64,000 bases of DNA from Nemania diffusa. Lineage: Eukaryota; Ascomycota; Sordariomycetes; Xylariales; Xylariaceae. A program made the translations under genes and the position numbers. The DNA lies in contig JBBPUQ010000008.1 of the NCBI GenBank assembly GCA_038501195.1, positions 910,001-974,000 of the forward strand, written 5' to 3'. Under the pieces are notes generated by a model that ran no database searches, was not told the DNA's origin, and saw only the letters and a list, made by a program, of their open reading frames with translations. Below are positions 1 to 11,395 of the stretch, in pieces; the first letter of the stretch is position 1, and each line of letters starts with the position of its first letter.

Positions 1-670
1 CACTAGTGGTGTCCGACATGCCTGGCGGTATCGTCAGCTTTTTGAGACTTCGCTCAAACAGGCTAAAGTTTTTGAAAATCTTGGCCTTCTTGCCGAACGC
101 TTGAATTGGGGTCGGCTTCGGGCAGATAAATGGAAGCGCAGCGTAGGCCTCGTGCTCAGCCTATGGGAAGGCTGGTGTGCCTTCCCTAACGATGCTCAGC
201 AATTTTTCACCCAGACCTTCGAAAATCCACCCAGCGCTAAAAAGGAAGAAACCCCCGAGGGTCCAAAGAAGGGGGGGAAATGGAAGACGGTCGAAGCAGG
301 ATCATCTTTGCCCAATGAGAATAAAGGGTTTCTTCCCGTGTCGACTGATTTGGGGGTTGAATCTAAATATGGGCAGGATGAGGACGTCGAGGACCTAGAC
401 GGTGAGGCGATAGATGAAGACATGGACATGGACGTGGATTTCGACAGCGATATCGACGGGGTGCCTATGGACGATGATGATGAAGACGCTATGGTATTGG
501 AACAAGAACCCGGTACTACTGTCGCTACAGACGAAGCGGATTCTGCAAGGCAAGCGAATACGCTCGCAAAGGAGGAAACCTCCCCGTCTAAGCAGCCACA
601 GCAACCGAGGAGACGCATGAGAGCCGTGGATATGTTTGCCGACTCCGATGCTTCTGACGAGGGCAGGTGA
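1..670 (+). CDS. SR140/U2SURP-like U2 snRNP-associated protein, C-terminal part (partial)
   Basis: The reading frame is open from base 2, so the gene starts upstream of the window; only about 222 C-terminal residues are present, ending at a TGA at 668-670. The first 75 residues (HAWRYRQLFE, then LRADKWKRSV and LWEGWCAFPNDAQQFF) match the end of the CID/RPR domain of SR140, including the conserved W-x-x-W near the domain end. SR140 acts in the nucleus with the 17S U2 snRNP during branch-site recognition. After the CID comes a disordered tail with Asp/Glu-rich runs (about residues 120-170) and a Lys/Arg/Gln/Pro patch, as is usual for this family. The assignment rests on the CID fragment only; the SURP and RRM domains would lie outside the window. 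Confidence 0.72.
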   Translation, partial: TSGVRHAWRYRQLFETSLKQAKVFENLGLLAERLNWGRLRADKWKRSVGLVLSLWEGWCAFPNDAQQFFTQTFENPPSAKKEETPEGPKKGGKWKTVEAGSSLPNENKGFLPVSTDLGVESKYGQDEDVEDLDGEAIDEDMDMDVDFDSDIDGVPMDDDDEDAMVLEQEPGTTVATDEADSARQANTLAKEETSPSKQPQQPRRRMRAVDMFADSDASDEGR

Positions 671-3600
671 AAGAAAGAGGTTCTATCGAGCCTTCTACTA
701 TCAAGTTACTCGCCTCGGCTTGCTGTTTATGTCGGACCGGTATCCCAATTTGCGCGTGCTCCTCTTGCAGATTGTTTACACGAGTTCAGTAAAACACGAT
801 GCTCGCGTCGCTTTGACGGTGTAGGTTAGAGGTTACTACACAGTATTGCTCAACTTGACCGTCTCCTGGGATGCCAAAATCCGAGATTCCTCGATCGCTC
901 TTACGCATACGGCTTATTGCGACAAAATAATATGGCTGAAAAATTACGCGAGTACTTCGAGAGTTACGTCTTAAAATCCTCGATCGTCGCAGGACTCTAC
1001 GATCAGATCTCGCATCAGAGCGACAATAATGATAGGATTCAAGTGGCTTGGGCCAAAGTCGTGTCTCCTCATAGCTGAAGGTTTACTAAGCCTTCCTTTG
1101 ACTCTACGACTACCAAACCCCAAGGGGACTCTGCGCGTAGGAAGATGACTAACCGCGGCGATGTCCGGCTGTCGGTTCTCATAAATGTGTGGCCAGCCTC
1201 CAATCATCTGTGTGTAACATGTACAGCCACTCTAAAAACAAGCCCGGCTACATCGTTGCCGAAGCACGATGATAAGTCCTCAGCAGGGGCAATCCCAAGC
1301 TCTTCTTTAGCGTATCCCTATAAGGTTACAAAAAACTACCGCTGCTTCGCTAGTCTTTCAAAGCTTCCGCTGTAGATACTCCAAGAAAACCAAATATATA
1401 ATGGCATGTTCTTCATGTCTGTGGTACCATAGGTTATGTGTCGTTGAGAACCCCTTGCATTAGTGACTGGAGGTCCTCTACGATTGGGCCGGGCTCGTTT
1501 CCTGGGCATTCTGGGGTCATGGCCACTGACTGGGTGATGCGAACTGTTAGTGCTTAGCGGCGTAGCGCCATTCTCCAACGCTCATGGATAGAGTTAGGGC
1601 AATAGTGAGACCGACAATACTTGCTCCTAAGTACTACTGGGTAGTAGGTAGCTTACCCATATTGGTTGGTACCTACTATGTAGATAGATCTAATCGTTTG
1701 TGATGGAGCCTGGAGAGCTATGGGCAAGTTACGAGCTGTCAACTTTGTTTACATATCTTGCATAACGTAATACTATTCGATAGTAAACATGCCGAAACAG
1801 CAACCTAACTTATGCATACATACATTTCAACCATGGTTTCTGCCCTTGGTCCGCATGTTGATCTAGGCTACCTAGTTAGGTAGGTAGTTCCATCTAGGAC
1901 CCGAGTTCCTGCGTGCTGCTTAATCAGGTGATCGTTCGCATAGAGTCGGGGGTTGCGAACCAAACCCCAACATCTAAATGAACAGTTTCTGACCGAATGG
2001 TCCTTTTGTGGTCTGCCATCAGAGAGTGTCAGGCGACGGCGGGATCGTTGGCTGTCTCGGTGTCAATCTGCAAAGCAACCGCGCAACGAACAAGCGAATA
2101 AGAGCCGCCCCCCCCCACGTTTTGGATGGTTTCCTGGTCTGGGCATGGTCGTAATGGTCGGTCGGATAATTAAGGTAGTTAAGAACATGATATGTAACAT
2201 GAAGCAAGAAAAGGGAGAATATCTCTACTTTAAGTACCTGGGCGAAAAGGGTCAAAATGTTGGCACATGGCAGCTGGTTGATATGCCCAACTACATATAA
2301 CTAAAAAGGTCCCGCGTGGAGGGGCACGACCCCTCTTTCTGACGTCTCCCTTGTTCCTAGGCCTCGTCTCTACTGTATAATTCCCTGTTTTGGTAGATGA
2401 GCTCGCCACTACCTATGGCCGCTATCAACGCTGAAGAAAACCCTCTAAGAACTGCCCAGGTGGAAGTTAGTAGCAACCTAGCGACATAGTACCTAATCTA
2501 CCTGCACAGGGTAGGTACGTATATGGATACATATCATCTGCAGGTTTGGGAGTACAGTTGCCCTGTATGAACAGGGGTAGGTGACCTCTAGTAGGGGCCT
2601 GCACCGCTAGGGCCGCCAATGAGAGGCCCCTGTCGATACCCAAAGCATCCATCTTGTCGCTGTGCACATAAAAAGACTACGAGCCTTTGGAGGCGCTAGG
2701 CCAATCAAAACTTGCTCAAATGGGTGAGCTCCTCCACCCATGGCACGACTTCAGACAGACTACAGACACGGTCACAAACCGCATATCCAAGACCCGGCAG
2801 TGACAAGTCTCGAGTCTCGATATTCGACCTCGCCGTCATTCTGCCAGACAGAGCTAACCTGGCCACGGCATCAATTCGTTGCATGGCTCGCTAGCACCCG
2901 CGCGCCTTGCCATCGCCCATCACCACAGGGACTCGATCAGCTGACCACAGACCCCCAAGGCACTGGGCTTACGAAGCTCCAACACGCTGGCCGTCTAGTT
3001 GCCTACCTTGGACAGCCTGCCTCCAGACAGTACAGGTAAATCCTCAGTCCGTCGGTCAATCAGCTCGGCACCTAGCTGCTGCCAGGAAGAAGGGCCTGGC
3101 TCCGATCTAGTCCCGCTGCACCCGGTGGTTCTTGTGTCTCTGATAACGGTGTCCTCTCTCTATCTACCCTCTCCCTATATTACTTGTGCGAGAGTCTGCT
3201 CGCCCGATGTTGCAATTCTCGGTCCGGAACTTCTCCACGTTGTTGTTTGGGACTCCGCCGACTCTGTGACTGTGAACGCTCGACGACGGCCTAGGTCCTA
3301 CCACACTCATTCTCCATCATCAGCCTTGTTTACCACCGCGCATAGGCTTGTTGTTTCTGCCCGCGCCATCATTAGCGGACGTCTGGCTTGAAACGAACCA
3401 ATTACCGCGTCTCACTCCATGAACCTGTCACTCGGTTCTTTCCATCTCCCCATTCTTTGCTCTAAACACCTCGCTCAGTCTTCAGGGGTGGCCGAACTAA
3501 ACTCGTCTCGTGGTAGAGCAGCCTAGTCGGAGCTGAGCATAGACCGACTTGTACACACCCTGTTGCTCACCCCCTCACTTCCCTAAGGCCAACCCTCTTA

Positions 3601-4127
3601 CCAAATCTACCGGACCCAGATTAAGAAGGCGATGAACACGCTCTTGTTACCAGCAGGTCAAGTTAAAAATCTCCGGCAATAATCTGTAACGTTTGCTCTA
3701 CACTTGACTGGGTCTAGTGGACTCCTGGTAAAGGCTGCTCTTTCGATTCATATCACCAACTCTTGCATGCCCTACATCTAACTTTCGAGTTCTTTAGCTG
3801 TCTGGGCCTTGTTTGTGTGTTCCAGTCACCACCACACACATCAAGCTATATCACACATCACAGATGTTGATATTGTGTCCACCACGGCTAGGATAGTGAT
3901 AAGACCACAATACTTTCGTACGACCCACGACTTTCTTTCTTTTTTTTTTGTGGATTTTGCCTTGCCCTCTCGCGAGATAGGGCGAGGAAGTTTAAAACTT
4001 CACAATTTAAGAACCTTGTCGGTATATCTCTCTCAACCCCTCTCCGCATCACCCCTCTTGGCCAGACACCAGGTATACCTTCCACGCCATTAGTGCTACG
4101 CAACGTTTGACAACGTGATTTCTCGAT
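671..4127. other. Long spacer and probable 5' leader of the copper regulator
   Basis: No convincing coding region was found in either strand. Open frames here are short, overlap each other in several frames and lack recognisable protein content. The stretch from about 3100 to 4127 is pyrimidine-rich with short CT runs, as in many fungal 5' leaders, and may be transcribed ahead of the regulator starting at 4128. Copies of the TAGGTA/TACCTA motif occur near 1860-1895 and 2495-2520. Confidence 0.5.
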
Positions 4128-5790
4128 ATGCCTGTTATAGATGGCGTAAAGGTAGCGTGGTAAGTCTTCTGTTCTATCGTCATGTCGCTAAGTCGCGAGC
4201 CAAATACCTCTGCAGGGTCGCGGAATGCCCAGTCAACCCCAGACTCGGCGGTAGATTGTGCCGGGTTTTTTTACTTCCTGTATATTGTCATAAAACAAAC
4301 TTAAAATTCTAACTAGCTTTGTGTCATCTTCTAGTATACCATGCATACGAGGACATCGGTCGACGAAATGCACACATGATTCCGAGCGAGTTATGATTCC
4401 TGTGCGGAAGCCTGGTCGACCACTTAGTTCATGCCCTCATCAAAAAGGAAAGCTATGCAATTGTAACAATATCACAGCTGCTATACCACGAAATGGAAAA
4501 TGCGGGTGCGGAACTTCAGAGCCGGTCATTACCGATACGAGAGCTGTTGTGAAAACAGAGCCTCCGACGCCCGAGGTGGCCCCTATGTCGCCGACAAGAA
4601 TGGCGTCGTTTAGGGTCCAAAAGCACACAACTCCCAAGTCACCTGGCCGTAAACAATCCTTTGATATCTCCCTCCTTAGTCAAATGGACCCTAGCACCAT
4701 AAATGTGATGCCTAGCCATAGCCTAACGCTCGGTACCAATGGCAACATAAATCACACTAGCCCGATGCCGTCTCCGGCTTTTATACCCAACTTTCATCCT
4801 AATTTCAGTCCCGGAGGACCCTTGGGTACCCACTTTGAATACTCACCGATGTTGGGTAGACTTGACGGCGCTGTTCTTAATAACTTCTTTGAAAACCCAC
4901 ATAGCACTGCCTCCAACTCATCCCCAACGGGCTTACCAAGTAACGATGCATCTGGTCACTTAGGTCTTGACACATCAGGCACACAGCGTTATACCCCAAT
5001 ACCCCAGTCACCAAATTCTGGATCTTGCGGGAACGGACTATCTACAAAACGCAGGAGTTGCTGCTCAAAAGTCTCGACAGCGCTACCACCAGCGCACGAA
5101 CAGTTAGAAAAGCAGAAACAACCACAAGATACGCTGGGCTTGATGAGATATGGGAATTCCTTGCCGAGCCATAGTCCGGATATATCAGCGCTAGGTTTTA
5201 ATGGCACGATGAACAATGGAACTATTATGCAACACACGCCGCAAAACACAATCTATACATACCCCACATCATCATACGGATCTTCGTTCTACGCACCATT
5301 GCAATATTCCCAATGGCAGGAAATGATGACTAGTCAGGCGCAAAGTATGCCCCCAGAAAACGTCTTTACAGCCTCACAATCTAGAATAGAGGCGGCTCCG
5401 GCCATGCCAAGCTCCTATACGGCGGGTCAATGTGGCTGCGGAGAGGAGTGTCAGTGTCTAGGTTGTGCCACACATCCATTTAACGCAGCAATGCAGGAAT
5501 ACGTTCTTTCGGCGATGCAGGACGAGCAGTCAATCTCGCCACCGAGTTTATCTAATGGTGACAGTAATGGTGCACCGGCGACAAGCGAAGCATCACCTGG
5601 TATTCTCCCGTCGCCGGCTCCGGACGGTTCCCCGGTGTTGGAGCCGGGCTCGACAGATATGAACGACTACCTCTTTGTGGCTTACTGTCCCGGGAGTCCT
5701 CAATCATGTCCCTGCGGCGACGAATGTGCGTGCGTTGGGTGCATGATTCACGGCCAGCCAGCGCCCATGACTCCAGTGACTCCTCCCTGA
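4128..5790 (+). CDS. Copper-fist transcription factor, GRISEA/Mac1/CUF1 type
   Basis: Two exons (4128-4159 and 4335-5790) give 495 residues; the intron has GTAAGT, a CTAAC branch site and a TAG acceptor, and it splits the first zinc-ligand codon. Residues 1-40 form the copper-fist DNA-binding domain: C11, C14, C23 and H25 are the zinc ligands and PGRP at 37-40 is the minor-groove (K/R)GRP motif. Residue 9 is Val where Trp or Tyr is usual. Two C-terminal modules, C377-H391 and C469-H483, both read CxCx3CxCx2CxxH, resembling the copper-sensing repeats of Mac1 and GRISEA, which bind Cu(I) and switch the activator off when copper is plentiful. Expected targets are high-affinity copper uptake genes; none is adjacent. 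The middle is Ser/Pro/Asn-rich and probably activating. Family assignment is firm; activator rather than detoxification role is inferred from the two C-terminal modules. Confidence 0.93.
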
Positions 5791-6993
5791 GCGGTGTCGA
5801 GGCTGAAGACGAGGAGGGTGCAGATTCAATGTCGAGAGTTTGATAGTTTATTCGCATTGAGGGAGCGGATATCTACGGTCACCTCGGTTGATTTAGAGAC
5901 AGCAGGTTCGCGTGCATAGAAGATGATACCCTGATGGTAGGATTGGTGATGCGCTCGAGGAATTTACGGGCATCAAAATGTGTTAATTGTGGTAGTTGAT
6001 TATCGGGAGTGCCGCGCACTGCCCTGTACTTACTTGGGAGCGGTCACTTGAGACCTACGCACTAATACCTACGGAACATACAGTGAAGTTACCGAACGAG
6101 GCATGAATAACTGGCTTAGACGTTTGTAGTGACGAAGACGACGATGATGACGACGCTTGTTACACGGTAACAATAATAATATATTAAAGCCTTCCGAAGT
6201 CATACATACGTATTAGGGGTGGATCCACTGACGGGACGGGTCGGTCCTCGAGATGCCATCGATATCTGCCCATTCTCTCTACTTACCTAGGGCATAAATG
6301 CTGTGCAAGGTGAAGGACCCGCTACCTACGTGCTCTGCCGATTATAAGTCGTCCCGGCTGTACACCAAGCTGCCTAGTTCGCCTTGGCTACCTCCCTAGG
6401 TAGTGTCCATAAGCTACCGCCGCATAGTTCGTCGCTAGATGGGTATGATGCATGCAGTATGTATCCGAACTGTCGTGTTACGGTGGGAACGGCGGCTGCG
6501 ACTCTTTTTTTATAGTCCATTACTAGTCCATTAGATGGATGGGTAGAGATTAGCCGGCGCCACACTGCCGGGCGTGGTGTTGTGGTTAGGTGCAGGGTAA
6601 GGGATACGAGTATACCTGCCTGTTGTCTACTAGGCTGGGTATACGCTAATTGGTTGAATGGCGGCTTTATAGCTTACTGAGTACCTAACCTACCTACCTA
6701 CATACATACCGACATGTACAGATTATATACACTGCCTACCCAGACTAGGTAGGTGGTACATTCCTACCTACACAGGTACTGACTCAGGTGGTCTGCGGCA
6801 GTTAGGTACTCACCTAACCCATGGGTATTTTAGTACTAGTAACTAGTCCGTTCTAGTCTGCTTACAACCGTGATAGTATTTATGCACTTTTCAATTCGGA
6901 ACATGTTTCCAACGTGAAACCCTGTGTACATGCGCATGGAAGCGGAAACCTATTCACCGAGTAGGCCACGTATGTGGATTGGATTCATAGACT
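5791..6993. other. Spacer with TACCTA/TAGGTA motif cluster
   Basis: No gene is seen. The interval holds the regulator's 3' region and the promoter of the Arg/Ser-rich gene. Between about 6365 and 6790 the tetramers TACC and GGTA recur many times, including ACCTACCTACCT near 6687 and TAGGTAGGTGG near 6746. Confidence 0.5.
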
Positions 6994-8397
6994 ATGAGTG
7001 ACTCAATTCGCAATTATCGAAGGAGCCCTTCTCCTCGCTCCAGCCGCAAGCGACCGCACGAACACGACGGCGCGGACGAACGACGGGTGAGGAGATGCAG
7101 TGATGAGAATGGCCATAGATCATCTCTGCACAGAAGAATATCACAATCTCCACGTCCATCAAACTTTGGCGACTACAAACGAGACCACCGGCACGCCGAT
7201 AGCCATACACGCGATGATCGGAACGGTACGGGACGTGGCAAAGATATGAGGCAGCCGAGCTATGACGGGAAAAGTCCGCGGCAACATAACGACACACGAT
7301 CAAGATCGCCCACCCGCCGTCGCCATAGACATCACGGCCGCGATGACACAGAACCCTCACGTCGCCACCGCTCCCACCACCACCGCCCTCGCCACACTCC
7401 AACGACCTCCCATCAGAACCCTACACCAGAGCTTCCATGTGGTGCGCGCTCGCTATCGCGATCAGCCGACTTCAAATCCTTCCGTCCGCTTTTCGCCCGG
7501 TATCTCGACATCCAGAAGCAGATCGACATAGCAGCCCTGGACGAACGCGAGGTCCGCGGGCGCTGGAAGAGCTTTGTCAGCAAGTGGAATAGCGGCGAGC
7601 TGGCGGAAGGATGGTACCGACCCGAGACGTTCGAGGACGCGATGCTCGACTACCAAGGCGCAGACGATGGGCTAGAGGACGAGAGGAGGCGAGACTCAAC
7701 CGGCAGGCCACCCTCTTCTCATGAGCCGCAGCACGGTTCGTCCACAGGACAGATACGGGATACACATACCATAAAAGACGAGATAGACGACGACGCCGAC
7801 ACGCGATCGCAGAATCTAAAAGAGGATGACGACGAGGATAGCGACGAATACGGGCCCACGGTACCTGCGCACAACAACCTAGACTCCACCACGCGCGCCG
7901 CAAACTCCCTCTCGCAGACCAAGCACGGCCCCGGCATCCCCACCCTCACCGACCTTACGCTGCGCCGCGAACAAGCCGCCTCCGACCGTGACTCCTCCCT
8001 GACCCTCCTCCGGCACGACCGCGCGGCCGACCGCGCCCTACAAAAGGAGCGTCTCTCCGAGCTCGCGCCGCGCGCCGACGCCGGCACGCAGGCGCGGCGC
8101 CTCGAGAAGCGGCGCGAGGCCCGCGATGCCAACGCCGCCTTCGCGAACGCCAAGGCCGTGAACGACGCGCCCGAGCTCGCGGACGCGGAGCTCATGGGCG
8201 GGGCTGATGGGGGCATAGAGGAGCACAAGAAGTTGAGGCGCGAGGCGGAGCGCAAGAGGACGGAGCGCGAGGTGCGGCGGGAGGAGATGATGAGGGCGAA
8301 GAGGGAGGAGAGGGAGGAGAGGGCTAAGGAGTATCGGGAGCGGGAGGCGAGTACGGTTGATATGTTGCGGGAGATTGCGAGGTCTAGGTTTGGGTGA
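6994..8397 (+). CDS. Arg/Ser-rich nuclear protein with conserved central segment, probable mRNA-processing role
   Basis: This is a single-exon frame of 467 residues. Residues 1-155 are rich in Arg, Ser, His and Asp with many RS/SR and RH dipeptides, typical of splicing-speckle proteins. Residues about 156-222 form the only well-folded looking part (RPLFARYLDIQKQIDI, then RGRWKSFVSKWNSGELAEGWY), which looks like a conserved fungal domain. An acidic stretch follows at about 225-295. The last 120 residues are a highly charged KRRE coiled coil ending MLREIARSRFG. No helicase, RRM or kinase motif is visible. A role in pre-mRNA processing is inferred from composition only. Codon use becomes strikingly GC-rich from about 7880 to 8270. 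Confidence 0.75.
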   Translation: MSDSIRNYRRSPSPRSSRKRPHEHDGADERRVRRCSDENGHRSSLHRRISQSPRPSNFGDYKRDHRHADSHTRDDRNGTGRGKDMRQPSYDGKSPRQHNDTRSRSPTRRRHRHHGRDDTEPSRRHRSHHHRPRHTPTTSHQNPTPELPCGARSLSRSADFKSFRPLFARYLDIQKQIDIAALDEREVRGRWKSFVSKWNSGELAEGWYRPETFEDAMLDYQGADDGLEDERRRDSTGRPPSSHEPQHGSSTGQIRDTHTIKDEIDDDADTRSQNLKEDDDEDSDEYGPTVPAHNNLDSTTRAANSLSQTKHGPGIPTLTDLTLRREQAASDRDSSLTLLRHDRAADRALQKERLSELAPRADAGTQARRLEKRREARDANAAFANAKAVNDAPELADAELMGGADGGIEEHKKLRREAERKRTEREVRREEMMRAKREEREERAKEYREREASTVDMLREIARSRFG

Positions 8398-9048
8398 TGG
8401 GTTCTTGGTGTCCTTGAGATGAGGACTGGGGTTGTGGGATTATCGGATAAGGTCTTCTAGTTAAAGGATGAGCTCATCTTGCGCCTGCGCTGTGGTGTCT
8501 TTGAACCGAGGGACTTGTAGACGGGAAATTAATGTCTAGGTTGAGAATTATGTTCCTGATTTCGTATGGGTTTACTATGGGATATGCGTATGGATAACCA
8601 TCAGTCTGTAACTTGGGCTATCGGGGCTTGGTATGCAAAGTGCTAGGCTCAGATGCGGATATGCATTTCTAGTTCCTTGGGTTTGCGCGACAGGCAGAGG
8701 TCGGGCCTAGTTCACTAGAACCAACAGGAGAAGATAGGAGCTCATTGGATCAGCGAAGACTTTAACGTCTTCAACTACTGGGCTATTGTTATATATCAGG
8801 ATATGCCGTTCATGAAACTCGTGTAAATCATACTGCTGGGTTCCAACCAATACCTGGTTTATATTAGGCATCTTTTTGTCTTCATTGTGTCGTAGACTTT
8901 TGAGGACTATTAGCCTTAAGATATGTCAATTATAATCGAAGCCTATAGACTTGAAAATATGCCTTGAATGTGAACAGCCATATATACACCGAGGAATCAA
9001 GCTTATAGTCGTCTACACCGTCCCTCCACAACCCCCCATCCACCCCAA
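8398..9048. other. Convergent 3' spacer, nothing recognised
   Basis: This lies between the convergent 3' ends of the Arg/Ser-rich gene and the FAD oxidoreductase gene. It is moderately AT-rich and contains no supported reading frame. Confidence 0.5.
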
Positions 9049-10610
9049 TCAAACCACATTCGCCGGATCGCACCCCCCAAGCCTCGCACTGACAGCCCTC
9101 CCATCAAACACGATCTCGCTAACAAGCTTCCCCGTCGCCGGCGCGTTCTGGATGCCCCAGCACGTGTGTCCCGCGGCGACGACGAGGCCGCGCGTGGCGC
9201 CCACGGGCCCGATGAACGGCCCGCCCTGGGGCAGGTAGCAGGCCTGGCGCGCGAGGACCTCGCCGTCGCGCCCCAGCTCGTCGCTGATGCCGGCGACCTG
9301 GGCGGCGATGTCCGCGCAGCGGGCCGCGTCCACCTCGACCTCGGCCGTGGTGAGCGGGAGCGGGGCCGCGTCGTCGGTTGGGCCGCAGGCGTAGGCGGTT
9401 CCGTCTGGTCGGGCGTCTGGGGTATCGGGAGTCAGGAGGGGTTCATTAAATCTGCATTACGAGCATGGTCTATCTATAAGGGGTCGGAAACTTTGAAGTT
9501 TCTTAGACTGTATGAAAAGGGGGCCCCTATAGTTCAAAGTGTACTCAAATAAATAAAAAACCACTCACAGATCTCAGGCTCAACAATCTGCTCCCCCCGC
9601 AACGGCGTCGCCGCAACAGCGCCGTGCACCACAGCCTTAGACACAGGCGCGCGGAACCCAACAGGCAACCTAATAGCCGTGAACAGCGCAAACGCAGACA
9701 GCGGGCGCGGCGCCCTAATAACAACACTATGCGCGCGGGACGCAGAGACAGGGATCTCGGGGAGGAGGCGGCGCGTCCACGGGCCGGCGGCGACGACGCA
9801 GTCCGTCGTCGCCAGCACCGTCTCCGCCCCGTCCTTCTCGTACGTCACGCTCTCTATCCTAGACTCGCCTCCGTCATCGTGAGTATCGTGGCTGCTGCTG
9901 CGGTCGATAGAGGTAACGCGGGCGCCGGTGACGATGCGCACGCCGGCGTCCGCGGCGAGCTGCGCGAGGGACCGCGTGAAGAGCTCCGGGTGCACCTGCG
10001 CTGTGTCCTGCGGCGTGCCGATGCGCTCGTGCGAGGCGGGCGAGACCCAGTCGAGGTCATCCGGGACGTTGGGTTTGCGCCGCGCCGGGTTCTTCTTGTG
10101 GTCTTTGTGCAGGCCTTTGGAGGCGCCAACTTCTGAGGACTGTGGAGCAGCAGCAGCAGCAGTGGTGGTGGTAGAGTCGTTAAGCCCAGGCGGCAGCCGC
10201 GCCTCGCAATCGACCTGACTCGCCCAGCACCGGCGGTACCCCCAGCGCCTGTCCCCGCCGTGCTCGCGCGCGAGCTCCTCGTGCAGCGCGAAGCTGAGGG
10301 GCACGATGTTCTGCGGGAAGGCCCAGCGCGCGAGGAGGCCGCCCGCCTTGCCGCTCGCGCCGCCCGCGATGCCGTCGTGCGCCTGGTTGCGGCTGTACAC
10401 CCCTTCCCCTCCCTCCGGGTCGGCGAGGATAGAGGGGTCCTGGATGCTGTCTGGCGTGCGCCCGCCGGCGCTTGTGGACGACGCCTCGAGGAGGGTGATG
10501 TGGTGGATCGAGGGCGAGTACGAGGGGTGCCGGGTGAGGTAGTAGGCCGTGCTGCAGCCGATTATGCCCCCGCCTATGATGGTGATCTCGCGGGGGGTGG
10601 TGGCGGCCAT
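9049..10610 (-). CDS. FAD-dependent oxidoreductase, DAO superfamily, TDA3-like
   Basis: Two exons, 10610-9569 and 9416-9049, give 469 residues; the 152-base intron has a GTGAGT donor, a CAG acceptor and matching phase. The N-terminal Rossmann motif GGGIIG at residues 13-18 binds FAD. The Gly/Ala run GGASGKAGGLLARW and the C-terminal YLPQGGPFIGPV and AAGHTCWGIQNAPATGK are characteristic of the yeast Tda3 branch of glycine/D-amino-acid oxidases. Tda3 is linked to endosomal trafficking, but its substrate is not established. The ATG at 10610 was chosen because it opens directly into the Rossmann strand. The frame stays open upstream to an ATG at 10820, which would add 70 Arg/Ser/Thr-rich residues. 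A low-complexity insert with Thr and Ala runs lies before the central domain. Codons are very GC-rich compared with the flanks. Confidence 0.87.
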
Positions 10611-11395
10611 GATGTCACCGCGTACGCTTGGGATTTTGAGGGCTTTGTTTTCTGGCAGACTACCTACCTTGGTTTTTGAAGTTGGTAGGTAGTCTAGGGA
10701 GGTTGATGATAAAGTGCGCCTATGTATTAATAGAGGTAGGTGCTTTATTGATGTGTAGGTGGCTACTCGTCGGGAGAATGTTGGTGGGGCTAAGTTCCAG
10801 CAACACCTCGAAGACGTCATTGAGGTATACGGAGAGGAGGGTTATAAAGGTTTTGATAGGTGCCGATTTGAATATAACATATAATATAATAAAAGATAAT
10901 TCTTAGATAGGATGAATGCATCTATGATCCCACTTACTTAAAAATAATCTTGTTTATTCGTTGGTGTGTTTCTAACTATCTTAGTCTTAACCGTATAAGT
11001 GACTGTAGATGGTTGAGTATCCGGCTTACGGCTTAACAACGCTGTATCTACTTTATTGAAGATAAATATGTTAATACCGCTAAAAAACAATAAGATTTCA
11101 ATTCTATTTAGCAGGGTCGATGTATTTATCTTCAATTAATGTCTAGTTTAAGTTACTTCAATCGATATATTGCAGCCCGTCGAGTTTGAATTTAGACACA
11201 TAAAAGAGGGGTAAGGAGAACAGTAGTAGTAATAACAATATCTAGAATTAATTTATAATATACATCGACCGAGTCTGTATTCCAACTAAAAGTTACAATC
11301 CGTGGGTAACACTAAATAAACTAGGTAGACCACAACTTAGAATGATAACCAACACGTATAATACACCTCCGTTAAACCACTCACCTCGCACTACT
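10611..11395. other. AT-rich spacer
   Basis: Beyond the inverted repeat listed separately, the interval is strongly AT-rich (especially 10860-11390) with runs of TATAAT-like sequence and no coding potential. It contains the promoter of the minus-strand FAD gene and the 3' flank of the Gly-rich gene. Confidence 0.5.
10657..10695. repeat. 12-bp inverted repeat upstream of the FAD oxidoreductase start
   Basis: AGACTACCTACC at 10657-10668 is the exact reverse complement of 10684-10695, with a 15-base loop. It lies 47 bases upstream of the chosen ATG, within the promoter or leader. It belongs to the TACCTA/TAGGTA motif set scattered through the spacers. Confidence 0.75.

Noticed and set aside
1953..2300. 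115-codon plus-strand frame
   Set aside because: Contains no recognisable motif, has no clear start context, and lies in motif-rich spacer DNA.
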